From: Bacilli bacterium | Lineage (GTDB): Bacteria; Bacillota_I; Bacilli_A; RFN20; CAG-288 | Length of the DNA: 64,000 nt | Reading direction: 5' to 3' | NCBI GenBank assembly: GCA_022647725.1 | Contig: JALCLG010000001.1 | Coordinates: forward strand, 1,404,001 to 1,468,000 | Shown: positions 25,389 through 34,542 of the stretch, piece after piece | How the letters are laid out: each line of letters starts with the position of its first letter | Numbering within the stretch: position 1 is the stretch's first letter | Notes under the pieces: generated by a model | Database searches by the model: none | What the model saw: the letters and a program-made list of their open reading frames with translations, nothing else | What the model was told of the DNA's origin: nothing | Translations under genes and position numbers: made by a program

Positions 25389-27071
25389 TTAGTCTTCCTT
25401 TTCGAGTCTGTCCAAGAGGCCGAAGAGACCTTTGGCACCCGACAACGGTCCGTTGACGGGATCGATGGAGAGACGGGTATACAGTCTTCCGACATAGACC
25501 TTCTCCTCATAAAGCTTATCGAAGAAGAACTGAATCAGCGGCTCACAGTCCTTCTCTCTCTGCAGAGGTCCAAAGGGATTGGCGAAGAATGTGGAGACCT
25601 TGCCTTTTTCAGATGTTGTTCCTTTGGCAACCCGTTCACCCTTGATGAATTCAGCAATAGCAACCTTTTCATCCGGATAAGGAATGAGACCGCTCAGATC
25701 ATCGGTGAAGTTATCGGCTAAGAGGAAGACATCCACCCGGTGGAAGGTCTTCGTCATCGAATAGGTCTCAATCGGAATCACGACCCGGGAATTGACCTTC
25801 TCGGTGTTGATGTAGATGGCACGGTCGACACTCTTGAGAGAGTAGCCTTTATCAAGGTCATCGAGTCTTACAAAGGCACCGGTCTCGGTACCGAGGCACA
25901 TCACCTCGTCATCCCGCATCACGAAGGTTCCCATATCATCGAAGATGGTCTTGATCTCCTCGACCCGGCCTTTGCCTTCCTTGCGGAGTGCTTCGATGGT
26001 CTCGCTCTTGCCGGCTCCGGAATCGCCTAAGATGACGACGTTATAGATCTTGCCGTCATTCATCGTGACTTCAATGCCAGCACCATGAATCGGCAGACGT
26101 CCTTGATCGATCTGACTTAAGTTGTGGAGTGTCAGGACAATCTTCTTAAGATAGCCGAAGTAAGCAATGTGGCCTTTGGCCGGAACCAGGCCGACATAGA
26201 CGCCCTCATCCTTGTAGTAGTAGGTTAAATCGCTGTCGCAGTCGGCACCGAAGACGACGATGAAGCCCGGCTTCGTGCCTTTGATGGCTTCGGGTTTGAC
26301 CATTTCAAAGAGGTTTCCTAAGGCAACTAGGAAGGAGAGATACTCCTTATGGACATAGATATAGCCGACCTGCCCTTTGATGAGGATGCAGGAGAGATAG
26401 AAGTCCTCCGGATTGTAGTGCCCCTTCTCAAGACGGGCATCCTTTTCGAAGAAGACGCCGGTCCGGGTATTCTCTTTGGAGGAGCAGATGAACGGCGGAC
26501 GGATGGCCAAGGCCTCAATGGCCTTGGTGGCCTTGAGGAAGCTAAGGTCCTTGGGAAGCGTCATATCGCTGAAGGAGTTGAGGATGAAACCGGCATTGAT
26601 GCCGGAAGGGAGCTGGCGGTAGACGGTCTGTTCGCCGCCCAGGATGTTCTCGTAGATGGTACGGTAACCCATGATGATGGCTTCCGAGAAATGATCCGTC
26701 AGTGACAGGAACTCAAACGAGGTGATGTCATTCTCCCCGCGGTCGATATAGGCATAACGTTCCTTCTTACGCCAGACATCGTAGATGGCATCCAGGGTAT
26801 CCAAGGGTCTTACTTTCTCCAACGTGAAGGGGAAATACTCCTCCTTGATGGCCCGGTAATCCTCTTTGAGAAGACGCTTATAAAAGCCGATCAGGCCTTT
26901 GGCCGGATCCTTCTCGCCGAAAGTCTTGGTGATGATCAGAGCCAAGGACGGATCGGTGGTCTTGATGTTGGTCAAATACTCCTGAGTCATCTGAGCCATG
27001 ATGGGAGAGGAGACGATCTCCTCATAGCTGGGAACCTTGTCCTTGCTGAAGGATAACAGAATATCAGTCAT
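25389..27071 (-). CDS. P-loop protein of the HPr kinase/PEP carboxykinase type
   Basis: A 560-residue protein. The C-terminal half has a strand-loop IHGAGIEVTMNDG, a Walker A GDSGAGKSE at residues 349-357, and an acidic Walker B-like FDDMGTF. This resembles the HprK/PEPCK fold, where P-loop and acidic loop bind ATP and metal. The N-terminal ~330 residues resemble no family I can name, so this is not a standard PEPCK (about 530-600 residues with GXSGTGKTT) nor a standard HprK (about 310). It overlaps the aminotransferase gene by 8 bp, implying a linked role in amino acid or keto-acid metabolism. Function unproven; it could be a protein kinase, a small-molecule kinase or a diverged carboxykinase. 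Confidence 0.6.
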   Translation of the reverse strand: MTDILLSFSKDKVPSYEEIVSSPIMAQMTQEYLTNIKTTDPSLALIITKTFGEKDPAKGLIGFYKRLLKEDYRAIKEEYFPFTLEKVRPLDTLDAIYDVWRKKERYAYIDRGENDITSFEFLSLTDHFSEAIIMGYRTIYENILGGEQTVYRQLPSGINAGFILNSFSDMTLPKDLSFLKATKAIEALAIRPPFICSSKENTRTGVFFEKDARLEKGHYNPEDFYLSCILIKGQVGYIYVHKEYLSFLVALGNLFEMVKPEAIKGTKPGFIVVFGADCDSDLTYYYKDEGVYVGLVPAKGHIAYFGYLKKIVLTLHNLSQIDQGRLPIHGAGIEVTMNDGKIYNVVILGDSGAGKSETIEALRKEGKGRVEEIKTIFDDMGTFVMRDDEVMCLGTETGAFVRLDDLDKGYSLKSVDRAIYINTEKVNSRVVIPIETYSMTKTFHRVDVFLLADNFTDDLSGLIPYPDEKVAIAEFIKGERVAKGTTSEKGKVSTFFANPFGPLQREKDCEPLIQFFFDKLYEEKVYVGRLYTRLSIDPVNGPLSGAKGLFGLLDRLEKED

Positions 27072-28299
27072 GTTGGATTTCCTCCTGAAGGGCCTTTACC
27101 AGCTGGTGTCCTTCCTCAATCGTCATTCCGGATAACGCCAGACGGACGGTCGTCGTGTCCATCGGAACAATATACATATGCTTAGACTTCATCCGCTCAT
27201 AGAGAGCGAACGCATCCTTGACCTTGATGCTGATGAAGAAGCCGGCTTTATACGGATAATAGGGAATCTTGGCAGCATCCAGGTCCTTTAAGACGGAGGC
27301 ACTCCTTTTGGCCAAGGCTTCTTTGTTGGCAGCAATCTCACGTAACAGCTCACCCCGTTTCGAGGTGTCGTTCAGGGCTTTGCCGACCGCCTCTAAGGCT
27401 GCCCCGACCGGCACGGAATAAACACCCCGGGCCTGGGCTCCGAAAGCCAAGGAGAGATCCTTCTTATTGGACTCATCCGGGCATAACCCGATTAAGGCCC
27501 CTAAGCGTAAGCCATACAGGCCATAGACCTTGGAGCAGGAGAAAGCCAGTAACGGCAGGAACTCATTCTTCTCCAGCAGCTTGTCATAAAGAGCAAACGG
27601 CTCGTCTTTGACATCATAGAAGCTGGCATAGGCAATATCGAAGAGCACCGAAAGATAGCCGTGCCGGGATTCTTCGTTCAGCATCATAAAGAGATCGTCA
27701 TATTCCTTCCGGGTCAGACAGTAGCCGGTCGGATTCTCGCAGGGGTCGTTGATGACGACCAGCGTCCGTCCGTTGGTCTTCAGCTCTGCTTCGATCTTCG
27801 CCTTCAGATCAGCGAGATTGAATCCGCCCTGGTCATTGTAAAGATGATAGGTCTTAAAGCAGATGCCGGCCTTCTTGGCAATCAGGGTGTAGTTGGACCA
27901 CATGATATCCGGAAGCAGCACGTCTTTATCTTCGTCGACAAAGAGATTGAAGGCAATCGAGCAGGCTCCGGTGCCGCCTAAGGTCGCGCCGAAGAAGACG
28001 GAATACTCCTTCTTCAAAGCCTCTTCCTTATCCCCGAAGAGGAAGTTCAGCACGCCTTTTTCGTAGTCCGGCGACCCATAGACGCTGGGGTAGCCAAGCT
28101 TTTCGGTGATATGCTTCGACAGCGCCTCTTGGATGACGTCCGAGCCGCCTAAGGTCTTCTCCTCCGTCAGAAAAGTGCCGATGCTGGCATTGATGATGCT
28201 GTTTCCCTGTTCCTTATCGGCTTTGGCCAAAGCAGCAATGGCAATGATGTCATTGGTTCCGACGGCTGTTCTGGACCTTTTGGCGATGTATTCTTTCAT
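27064..28299 (-). CDS. PLP-dependent aminotransferase, class I/II
   Basis: A 411-residue fold-type I aminotransferase of the aspartate/aromatic group. The active-site elements are Asn-Pro in NDPCENPTG (about 185-193), Asp221 in LFDIAYAS, the PLP lysine Lys257 in FSCSKVYGLYG and Arg265 following. Length is normal. It is translationally coupled to the downstream P-loop kinase-like gene (8-bp overlap). Substrate cannot be set from sequence; the aromatic or aspartate pools are likely. Its start region is covered by a 25-bp inverted repeat. Confidence 0.9.
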   Translation of the reverse strand: MKEYIAKRSRTAVGTNDIIAIAALAKADKEQGNSIINASIGTFLTEEKTLGGSDVIQEALSKHITEKLGYPSVYGSPDYEKGVLNFLFGDKEEALKKEYSVFFGATLGGTGACSIAFNLFVDEDKDVLLPDIMWSNYTLIAKKAGICFKTYHLYNDQGGFNLADLKAKIEAELKTNGRTLVVINDPCENPTGYCLTRKEYDDLFMMLNEESRHGYLSVLFDIAYASFYDVKDEPFALYDKLLEKNEFLPLLAFSCSKVYGLYGLRLGALIGLCPDESNKKDLSLAFGAQARGVYSVPVGAALEAVGKALNDTSKRGELLREIAANKEALAKRSASVLKDLDAAKIPYYPYKAGFFISIKVKDAFALYERMKSKHMYIVPMDTTTVRLALSGMTIEEGHQLVKALQEEIQHD

Positions 28300-28304
28300 C
28301 TAAA

Positions 28305-28355
28305 AATTTCTCCCTATACAGGAGAAATTATACCATTAAAAGAAGCGTCTCTAAA
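28305..28355 (-). promoter_or_regulatory. Promoter and perfect inverted repeat of the aminotransferase operon
   Basis: AATTTCTCC-N7-GGAGAAATT (28305-28329) has perfect 9-bp arms. It spans from the -10 (minus-strand TATAAT, 28332-28327; -35 TTTAGA at 28355-28350) to the ribosome binding site, leaving the ATG 6 nt away. It could be an operator or an RNA hairpin hiding the GGAG ribosome binding site. Confidence 0.6.
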
Positions 28356-28370
28356 GAGGAAGACAACAAT

Positions 28371-28883
28371 CTAGCTGTAGGCTAAGGCTTTCTTCAGCTG
28401 CCGCCGCTCTTTCTTCTGGGCATGCGCCTTCTTGACCATCTGATGATGTTCCTGGTTGGCACAGGCTTTATCGGCTAAGGTCAGGATCCAGGCTTCCTTG
28501 GATAACGGAAGAATCCAGAAGGTCAAAGGGAACATATGGGAGCGGATCATATTCCTCTCCTTGCTGTTGAGATGATACTTCTTGCTGGCATTGATCAGAG
28601 CAAAGAGCGGATGGTGGAAGCCATGCAGCCGGTGCGACTTATCCTTGGTATGCCAGTCATAAAGATAATAGTCATGCAGAAGCGAGCCCCGGATCAGGGA
28701 GTCATAGTCGACATCCAAAAGCTTATTCTTGGCATAGGAGTAGGCATAGATAGCCACTCTCAGGCTATGGTCATACAACGAAAAATCCCCGTGGGCAACA
28801 TACCCCTTCATCGATTGGTACTCCGGATCCCTGAGGATCGGCAGCGCCACCGCTAGGAAATAATCGTCAATATTGATTCGCAT
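28371..28883 (-). CDS. HD-domain hydrolase
   Basis: A 170-residue single-domain protein with the metal-binding HD pattern: YDHSLRVA, then SLLHDYYLYDW (His-Asp pair), then a histidine-rich HRLHGFHHP and IRSHMFPL. This is the arrangement of small HD phosphohydrolases, whose substrates are usually nucleotides. The basic C-terminal tail (KKAHAQKKERRQLKKA) could bind nucleic acid. It is 45 bp from the antiporter gene and may share its transcript. Substrate unknown. Confidence 0.85.
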   Translation of the reverse strand: MRINIDDYFLAVALPILRDPEYQSMKGYVAHGDFSLYDHSLRVAIYAYSYAKNKLLDVDYDSLIRGSLLHDYYLYDWHTKDKSHRLHGFHHPLFALINASKKYHLNSKERNMIRSHMFPLTFWILPLSKEAWILTLADKACANQEHHQMVKKAHAQKKERRQLKKALAYS

Positions 28884-28928
28884 GCCTTGATTATAGGGCA
28901 GATCCTGAAAGACTGTTTAAAAACATTC

Positions 28929-30383
28929 CTACTTCTGGACGGGCGTGATGAAGGCGGTCGTATCCTTGCTGGCCGTCACTGCCGGAGCATCGCTGGGCTT
29001 ATCATGCGGAAGACTGGCTGGCGTATCGCCGTTCTCATCCTTGTAAAGGATCTTCAGCAGAATCGGCGTCATGAACGAACTGATGAGGATCAGCATCAGG
29101 GTATAGACCATGATCTGGTCATTGATCAGCTTGGTATCGATGCCCTTCTGGGCACAGACAATCAATACCTCGGCCCGGGCCATCATGCCCACGCCGATCC
29201 TTAAGGAATCCTTGAACTTGAAGTGACAGATCAAAGCACCGGAACCGGCACCGATCACCTTGCCTAACAGACCGCAGACAATCCAAATGATGCCGAAGAT
29301 GAGGAACGTCGTATTGAACTGAATGCCCGAATACATGTTGAGGGCAATGTTGGCAAAGAAGACCGGCGCGAAGACGTTGCCGGAAATGGTCTCGCTGCGA
29401 TGGTCGATATAACCCCGGGTGGTGGTCTCTGAGAGCATCAGACCCATCAGATAAGCGCCGGTGATATCGGCAATCGAGAAGTACTCGGCAATATAGGACC
29501 AAATGAAGCAGAAGCCTAAGGCTAAGATGGTGATGCGGATGTGATGCGGATACTTGTTGCCCAGATAGTTGAAGAGCTTCCGGAAGATCTTCCCCAGCAG
29601 CCAGGAAACCACAAAGAACAGCACCATGAAGAGCAGAATCAGGAAGATGTTGAGCGGAATGGACGTGATGTTTCCAGCACTGGTGATCATGCCGGCAAAC
29701 GTAGCCTTATCCGTCGCTTCGGCACTGCCGGTGGCAGCTAAGGAAATGACTAACGACAGTAAGACGATGCCGATGATATCATCCAGAATGGCAGCCGAAA
29801 TCAAGGAGGTGCCGACCGGCGTATCCAGTTTTCCTAACTCCTTTAAGGTAGCCACGGTGATGGAGACAGACGTCGCGGAAAGAATGACACCATAATAGAT
29901 CTCGGAATAAATCGGCAGCATTCCCTGCATATCCAGAAGACCCATCTGGGTATCGGCATTGTAAGTCAGCTTATCGACCACAAAGGCCGCTAAGAAACCT
30001 AAGACCAGCGGCACCAAGACACCTAAGGAAGTGATGATGAAGCTGGAGACACCCATGGACTTCACCTTCTTGAGATCCGTCTCAAGACCGGCGGAGAACA
30101 TGATCAGCACCACGCCGACCTTGGCAAAGAAATCCAGGCCGACACCGCCATAACCCTCCAATAAGAAAGGATCATTCGGAATCAGGGAAATCAGACCCAC
30201 AACCAGGCCCGAAATCAAAAAGCCGATGACCTGAGGCACCTTCAGCTTGGACAAAGCCAAGGAGAAAAGCTTCGCTAAGATCAGGATCATGCCTAACAGT
30301 ACGAGAAGCTTGTAAGGCTGATCCGTAATAATCGTTTTACCTGACTCAACAAAAGCAATCGGAAAACTTAAGATTTGGTTCAT
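28929..30383 (-). CDS. Cation:proton antiporter (CPA2/KefB type)
   Basis: A 484-residue membrane protein with 12-13 transmembrane helices of the Na+/H+ exchanger family. Recognisable parts are the N-terminal KVPQVIGFLISGLVVG, the ATSVSITVATLKELGKL unwound-helix region, LISAAILDDIIGIVLL with the acidic ion-binding Asp-Asp pair, and MMARAEVLIVCAQKG. There is no C-terminal RCK domain, only a short Pro/Ala/Asp-rich tail. It probably exchanges Na+ or K+ for H+ in pH and salt homeostasis. Confidence 0.93.
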   Translation of the reverse strand: MNQILSFPIAFVESGKTIITDQPYKLLVLLGMILILAKLFSLALSKLKVPQVIGFLISGLVVGLISLIPNDPFLLEGYGGVGLDFFAKVGVVLIMFSAGLETDLKKVKSMGVSSFIITSLGVLVPLVLGFLAAFVVDKLTYNADTQMGLLDMQGMLPIYSEIYYGVILSATSVSITVATLKELGKLDTPVGTSLISAAILDDIIGIVLLSLVISLAATGSAEATDKATFAGMITSAGNITSIPLNIFLILLFMVLFFVVSWLLGKIFRKLFNYLGNKYPHHIRITILALGFCFIWSYIAEYFSIADITGAYLMGLMLSETTTRGYIDHRSETISGNVFAPVFFANIALNMYSGIQFNTTFLIFGIIWIVCGLLGKVIGAGSGALICHFKFKDSLRIGVGMMARAEVLIVCAQKGIDTKLINDQIMVYTLMLILISSFMTPILLKILYKDENGDTPASLPHDKPSDAPAVTASKDTTAFITPVQK

Positions 30384-30532
30384 TTGTCATGCTCCCCTCA
30401 TAATTCCTTCCTATTTTATACTCATTTCATAAAAGGTGACGAAACTTTTTGAACAAAATGAAAGCCAAGCGTTTTTGCTGACTTTTGTCTTCAAAGAAAC
30501 TAGAATAAAAGAAAATCAAAGGAGCGAAAATT

Positions 30533-31138
30533 ATGAAGAACGAAATCCGACAGGCGATTGTCAACCGTCGTACCGTCTATGGCATCGGCAGAGGATCCGG
30601 AGTCAGCCAGGAGACGATTCTGGATATTGTCAGAACCGCTACGGACTATGTCCCGACGGCCTTCAACAGCCAGTCTTCCCATGCCGTCATCCTGATGGGC
30701 CAAGCCCACGAACGTCTCTGGGAGATTGTCGCCGAAGCCCTGAAGAAGGTTGTCCCGGGTGGCGTCTTAAGCGATAAGACGAAAGCAAAGCTGGATGGTT
30801 TCCGTGCCGGTGAAGGAACCATTCTCTTCTTCGATGATGCCGATAAGACCGCTATGCTTGAAAAAGCATTCCCTCCCTATGCTGCGAATATGGTTCCCTG
30901 GGCTGAACAGTCTGTCGGTGCCTTGCAGTATCTGGTCTGGGTGCTCTTGGAAGATGAAGGCTTAGGCGCCAGCTTCCAGCACTACAATCCGCTCATCGAT
31001 GATGCCGTCAAGGCCGAGTGGAATCTTCCGCAGAATTACCGCCTCCGCACCGAACTGGTCTTCGGCAAGAAGCTCAAGGATGCCGATCCGCGTCAGCATC
31101 TGCCGATTGCTCAGCGGGTGCAGATCTTCGATAAGTAG
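30533..31138 (+). CDS. Nitroreductase family protein
   Basis: A 201-residue FMN-dependent NAD(P)H oxidoreductase. The family signature is the FMN-binding NRRTVYGIGRG at the N-terminus, PTAFNSQSSHAVIL and SVGALQYLVWVLLEDEGLGA. Length suits the YdgI/Frm2-type fatty-acid-repression nitroreductase subfamily. AAAGGAG lies 8 nt before the start. A strong terminator follows. Physiological substrate unknown. Confidence 0.9.
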   Translation: MKNEIRQAIVNRRTVYGIGRGSGVSQETILDIVRTATDYVPTAFNSQSSHAVILMGQAHERLWEIVAEALKKVVPGGVLSDKTKAKLDGFRAGEGTILFFDDADKTAMLEKAFPPYAANMVPWAEQSVGALQYLVWVLLEDEGLGASFQHYNPLIDDAVKAEWNLPQNYRLRTELVFGKKLKDADPRQHLPIAQRVQIFDK

Positions 31139-31158
31139 TTTCCTCTGTTACAAAACGG

Positions 31159-31201
31159 AAAAGCTGAGGGAAACCCGCACGGATTCCTCTCAGCTTTTTT
31201 T
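31159..31201 (+). terminator. Terminator after the nitroreductase
   Basis: AAAAGCTGAGGGAA pairs with TTCCTCTCAGCTTTT around a short loop, ending in a run of seven T. Confidence 0.85.
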
Positions 31202-31335
31202 GATTATTCCAGCAAAATTACCCTTTTCTTTATTTTTAAGCAAAAGTATTCACAACTTTTGTCTACTCTTTCTTTAATTGCTATTTTCCTCTTTAAAAAT
31301 TACAATATACTTAATTATTTTATGAGGTGCAAAAA

Positions 31336-32307
31336 ATGGATAACCAATTACAAGACAAAGAAATTAAAGACTACGTTAACGCTTTAGTTGACAAATCAAT
31401 TGAAGCCTTTTATTTAGCCATTGAAATTATTAATAAGCCAACAATCAATTATCGTAGTGAGGGCTTCTGTTTTTTTATTTGCAATGCATGGGAATTGGCC
31501 TTAAAGGCATTCCTTATTCAGTCTAAAAACAGCATCGAAGCCATTTATCTTACTGGCAAAGATGGTTCAAAGCGTTCTATTAGTCTCTCTGATTGCCGGC
31601 GAAAAGTTTTTACTTCTTCCAACCACCCTACTGATGCTAATCTCTCTATGATCGAAACCCTTCGCAATTATTCTGCCCATTTATTTGTAAAATCTATGGA
31701 TATTAACTATGCCCCAGCTTATCAGGAATGTGTTAACAACTATCATCATTTTATGAAAACACAGTTCCCTAATTCATCGCTTGATGATCTTTCTCCCTTT
31801 ATCAGCCTTGCTATCGGAGACAGGGGGATACCTCAAGATAATCTTTTACTTAACCCTTATGCCAAAGATTTTATTCACGCGAAAGAGGAGGGCTTTGAAA
31901 AAAATGGAGCAAATTTGTTAAATGGAAGATTGTATTTGACTAAAAACGAAAGTAATGCTGACTTTACTGCAAATGTTATAAAAGACCCTAATGCAAGTGA
32001 TGTCACAATTACCAAGGTAATTGTTCCAACTGATAGTAATAAAACACATCCTTATAAAACAAGAACCGTTATAGATAACGTCAATGCTTTCCTTTCTACG
32101 AATTTTACAAATTTAGTATTAAATAGTTATGGGTTCAATTTAATAAAGAAAGACTTGGATTTAGTCAACAAAAAGGATTGCTGCTATGTTGATTCTCACT
32201 ATAAAGACAAACACTATTTTTATTCCATGAAAGCTGTCGAGCTGATAAATGATCGTATTACCAACGACCCTACATTTAGCAGCAAATATTGTAAACAAAA
32301 AAGGTAG
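31336..32307 (+). CDS. DUF3644-domain protein, AT-rich
   Basis: A 323-residue protein matching DUF3644: the N-terminal block with EAFYLAIEIINKPTINYRSE, the FFICNAWELALKAFLI helix, the RSISLSDCRRKVF segment and the LRNYSAHLF (RN-x-x-x-H) motif. An RxxxxH-type motif is also the mark of HEPN RNases; a relation is possible but not shown. The start ATG 31336 is preferred to GTG 31327 because GAGGTG sits 6 nt before it. The gene is far richer in A+T than its neighbours and uses TTA/TTT-type codons, which suggests acquisition by transfer. DUF3644 genes are common in accessory regions; function unknown. Confidence 0.8.
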   Translation: MDNQLQDKEIKDYVNALVDKSIEAFYLAIEIINKPTINYRSEGFCFFICNAWELALKAFLIQSKNSIEAIYLTGKDGSKRSISLSDCRRKVFTSSNHPTDANLSMIETLRNYSAHLFVKSMDINYAPAYQECVNNYHHFMKTQFPNSSLDDLSPFISLAIGDRGIPQDNLLLNPYAKDFIHAKEEGFEKNGANLLNGRLYLTKNESNADFTANVIKDPNASDVTITKVIVPTDSNKTHPYKTRTVIDNVNAFLSTNFTNLVLNSYGFNLIKKDLDLVNKKDCCYVDSHYKDKHYFYSMKAVELINDRITNDPTFSSKYCKQKR

Positions 32308-32529
32308 ACCCAAGACAGAGGAGTTCTAGAGATATTACCATGTCCTTCGGCGATATCCCATACTGCCAATTGGCAACCCATGTGGACGCTATCACGATCT
32401 ACCACTTTTATTATATTACCCTGTTTTCTATTATGCAATTCTTTTATCGTTTCCATTCAGGTATGGGTGACGACTTTTCTAGAGTAATATAAATGGTCAT
32501 CTAATATTTTTCCTTAGTTTAAAAAGAAA
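32308..32529. other. Short AT-rich stretch without a confident gene
   Basis: A 78-codon minus-strand frame (32456-32220) overlaps the DUF3644 gene end; its first half (HNRKQGNIIKVVDRDSVHM) looks somewhat protein-like, and an 18-codon frame (MTIYITLEKSSPIPEWKR) overlaps its start. They may be remains of an acquired gene. Neither has a convincing ribosome binding site. Confidence 0.3.
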
Positions 32530-33069
32530 CTATGTTATGCTGTTCCCGAGCCGGTAGGCTTCATCCATCGTCTTCGTATCGTTGGCAATGCTGTTAGGAT
32601 CTTCCAGGCCGATGCCATAGACGACGCCGACAAGCTTCGCCATTTCATAGCAGTCCACCCAGCCTAAGATCTGCTCCTTGGCCCGGTCGACGGTATGTCT
32701 TTCCTTTTCGGCACAGGACCCGATGAAATAGATCTTCCGGAAATGATAGTCATCGGTATACAGTGGGTTGGAACGGTCCAATAAGGTCTTCAGCTGTCCG
32801 CTGATGCCGTAGTAATAGACCGGCGAGGCAAAGGCAATCACATCCGCCTCTTTCATCAGGGCGACTAAGGCGGAGGCATCATCTTTCTGGACACAGGTCT
32901 TGGTCTTCTGGCAGACAAGACACCCTAAACAGTAGCGCAGCGTCTTCCCTTTCAGAGAGACAAAGTTCATTTCATAGCCTTTGTCCTGAGCGCCTTTGGC
33001 AAACGACAGGGCCAAGGTCTCCGAATTGCTCCCTGTCCTCAGACTCGACGAGATGACTAGGACTTTCAT
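32530..33069 (-). CDS. Flavodoxin-fold NAD(P)H:FMN oxidoreductase
   Basis: A 179-residue protein with the flavodoxin-like phosphate loop SSSLRTGSNSE at the N-terminus, a CLGCLVCQKTKTC cysteine cluster and the FMN-binding ASPVYYYGISGQLKTLLDR segment. The cysteines are arranged as in iron-sulfur flavoprotein-like reductases. It reduces an unknown acceptor. It sits in a run of minus-strand redox and housekeeping genes. A second, longer member of the same family is at 34543-35172. Confidence 0.88.
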   Translation of the reverse strand: MKVLVISSSLRTGSNSETLALSFAKGAQDKGYEMNFVSLKGKTLRYCLGCLVCQKTKTCVQKDDASALVALMKEADVIAFASPVYYYGISGQLKTLLDRSNPLYTDDYHFRKIYFIGSCAEKERHTVDRAKEQILGWVDCYEMAKLVGVVYGIGLEDPNSIANDTKTMDEAYRLGNSIT

Positions 33070-33147
33070 ACACGGTCCTCCTTTTTTCCGTATCAGCGAT
33101 TAGCTTTAGTTTAAACCACTCGCGCCGGAAAAGAAAAGAGGAGCCCT

Positions 33148-33726
33148 TTATTTTGAAGACTTGGAAAGCAAGTCCTTCGCTTTGGCATTCAGCTTGCTGT
33201 AGATATGCTCCTTGAACCAAGGCTCGCTGGAAGCCTCCAAGGCTTTCTCTGGCGTGAACCAGCCCAGTTTGCTGTTCTCATCGGCTTTGACGAAAAGCGG
33301 ATCCTTGTCATCGGCCATCAGGAGATAGGTGACATTGAGATGAAGATGGCTGGAGACATACTCGCCATGCTTGATATGTCCGTCCACGGTCAAGGATTCC
33401 AAAGAGAAAATAGCCGTGCTGACCGGCACAATGTCGGTCACGCCGCTTTCTTCCCTGACTTCCCTTAAAGCCACGGAAAGAAGGTCCGTTTCCCCATCGG
33501 CATGACCGCCCAGCCAGCTCCAGCTGTGGTAGATGTTATGGAAGCACATCAGCACTTTGCTGTAGTCCTTGTTGACCACCCAGGCGGAGGCCGTCATATG
33601 GCAGATCGTATTCTTCCGGGTGAAGATATCCGGTTCGTTTCTGAGAGCGTTGAGAATCAGGGCTTTGTCCTTTTCCTCCTGCTCGTTAAACGGCTTGTAA
33701 GCTTCGATATCGTTGATTAGAGACAT
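33148..33726 (-). CDS. Nudix hydrolase
   Basis: A 192-residue protein with a canonical Nudix box GGHADGE-x7-REVREESGV, all metal-binding glutamates present. The pattern TASAWVVNKDYSKVLMCFHN before the box and a WFTPEKAL after it are usual for small nucleotide pyrophosphatases. The gene ends 6 bp before the start-side neighbour's stop (SDR at 33733), so they may be cotranscribed. Substrate unknown. Confidence 0.9.
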   Translation of the reverse strand: MSLINDIEAYKPFNEQEEKDKALILNALRNEPDIFTRKNTICHMTASAWVVNKDYSKVLMCFHNIYHSWSWLGGHADGETDLLSVALREVREESGVTDIVPVSTAIFSLESLTVDGHIKHGEYVSSHLHLNVTYLLMADDKDPLFVKADENSKLGWFTPEKALEASSEPWFKEHIYSKLNAKAKDLLSKSSK

Positions 33727-33732
33727 AAGTTG

Positions 33733-34530
33733 CTATTTCCTCATTTCCGGTGTGCCGTCTAACTTTTGCTGCCTCATCCAGTAATGCATGACCACCGACT
33801 TTGGTAAGATCCTTACCATCATCCGCTGAAAGCGGTTTACAAACCCATAGCAGCTGATGGCTTTATGGGTATATAGATCATGGATGGCCCTGGCCATTAC
33901 TTTCTTAGGATCATACATAGCCGTGTATTTAGTGACGACCGTCTTGGTCTTGGGGTCGATGGCCCGCTTGAAGAAATTGGTCTTGACCCAGAACGGCGTC
34001 ACGGCCAAGACATGGATCTTGCGGTATTTCAGTTCTTCGTTGAGGGCCAAGGAGTAGGAAAGCATGAAGGATTTTGACGCCGCATACCCGTTGATATAGG
34101 GAATCGGCTGATAGGCAGCTGTCGAGACCAGGTTGAGGATCTTGCTTCCCTCTTTCATATAGGGAAGCGAGTCATTGATCAACGCCAGGTCGGCTTTGAC
34201 ATCCAGATCGACCATATTGAGCAGCTTATCGGTATCGATAGTCTCCACATGACCGAAAAGACCATAGCCGGAGAAGTTGGCTAAGATCAGGATGTTGGGT
34301 TTCTCCTCTTCCAGCTTTTTAAGATAGATGGCTTTGATGGCCGCCATATCGGAGAGATCAATGGCAATCGGAACAACCGGCAATGGCAGGATGGTCTTCA
34401 GCTCTTCAAGCTTATCCAAAGTCCTAGCCATCACCCACACTTCATCGGCTTTGACTTTCTTTGTGATCTGCAGCGCAAATTCCTTCCCCATCCCGGAGCT
34501 GGCTCCGGTAATCACCAATATGTTTTTCAT
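33733..34530 (-). CDS. Short-chain dehydrogenase/reductase
   Basis: A 265-residue classical SDR. The NAD(P)-binding GASSGMG is at residues 9-15, an AxFSGYG in place of NNAG near 84-90, catalytic Ser near 136 (LVSTAAY) and Tyr149-x3-Lys153 in GYAASKS. The C-terminus is basic with a hydrophobic stretch, as in 17-beta-HSD-like SDRs that act on lipids. It lies between a Nudix hydrolase and an FMN reductase on the same strand with 6-12-bp gaps, likely one transcript. Confidence 0.9.
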   Translation of the reverse strand: MKNILVITGASSGMGKEFALQITKKVKADEVWVMARTLDKLEELKTILPLPVVPIAIDLSDMAAIKAIYLKKLEEEKPNILILANFSGYGLFGHVETIDTDKLLNMVDLDVKADLALINDSLPYMKEGSKILNLVSTAAYQPIPYINGYAASKSFMLSYSLALNEELKYRKIHVLAVTPFWVKTNFFKRAIDPKTKTVVTKYTAMYDPKKVMARAIHDLYTHKAISCYGFVNRFQRMMVRILPKSVVMHYWMRQQKLDGTPEMRK

Positions 34531-34542
34531 AACCCTTCTTCC

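Noticed and set aside
32220..32456. 78-codon minus-strand gene
   Set aside because: Half of it is antisense to the DUF3644 gene and there is no ribosome binding site; kept only as a possible remnant.
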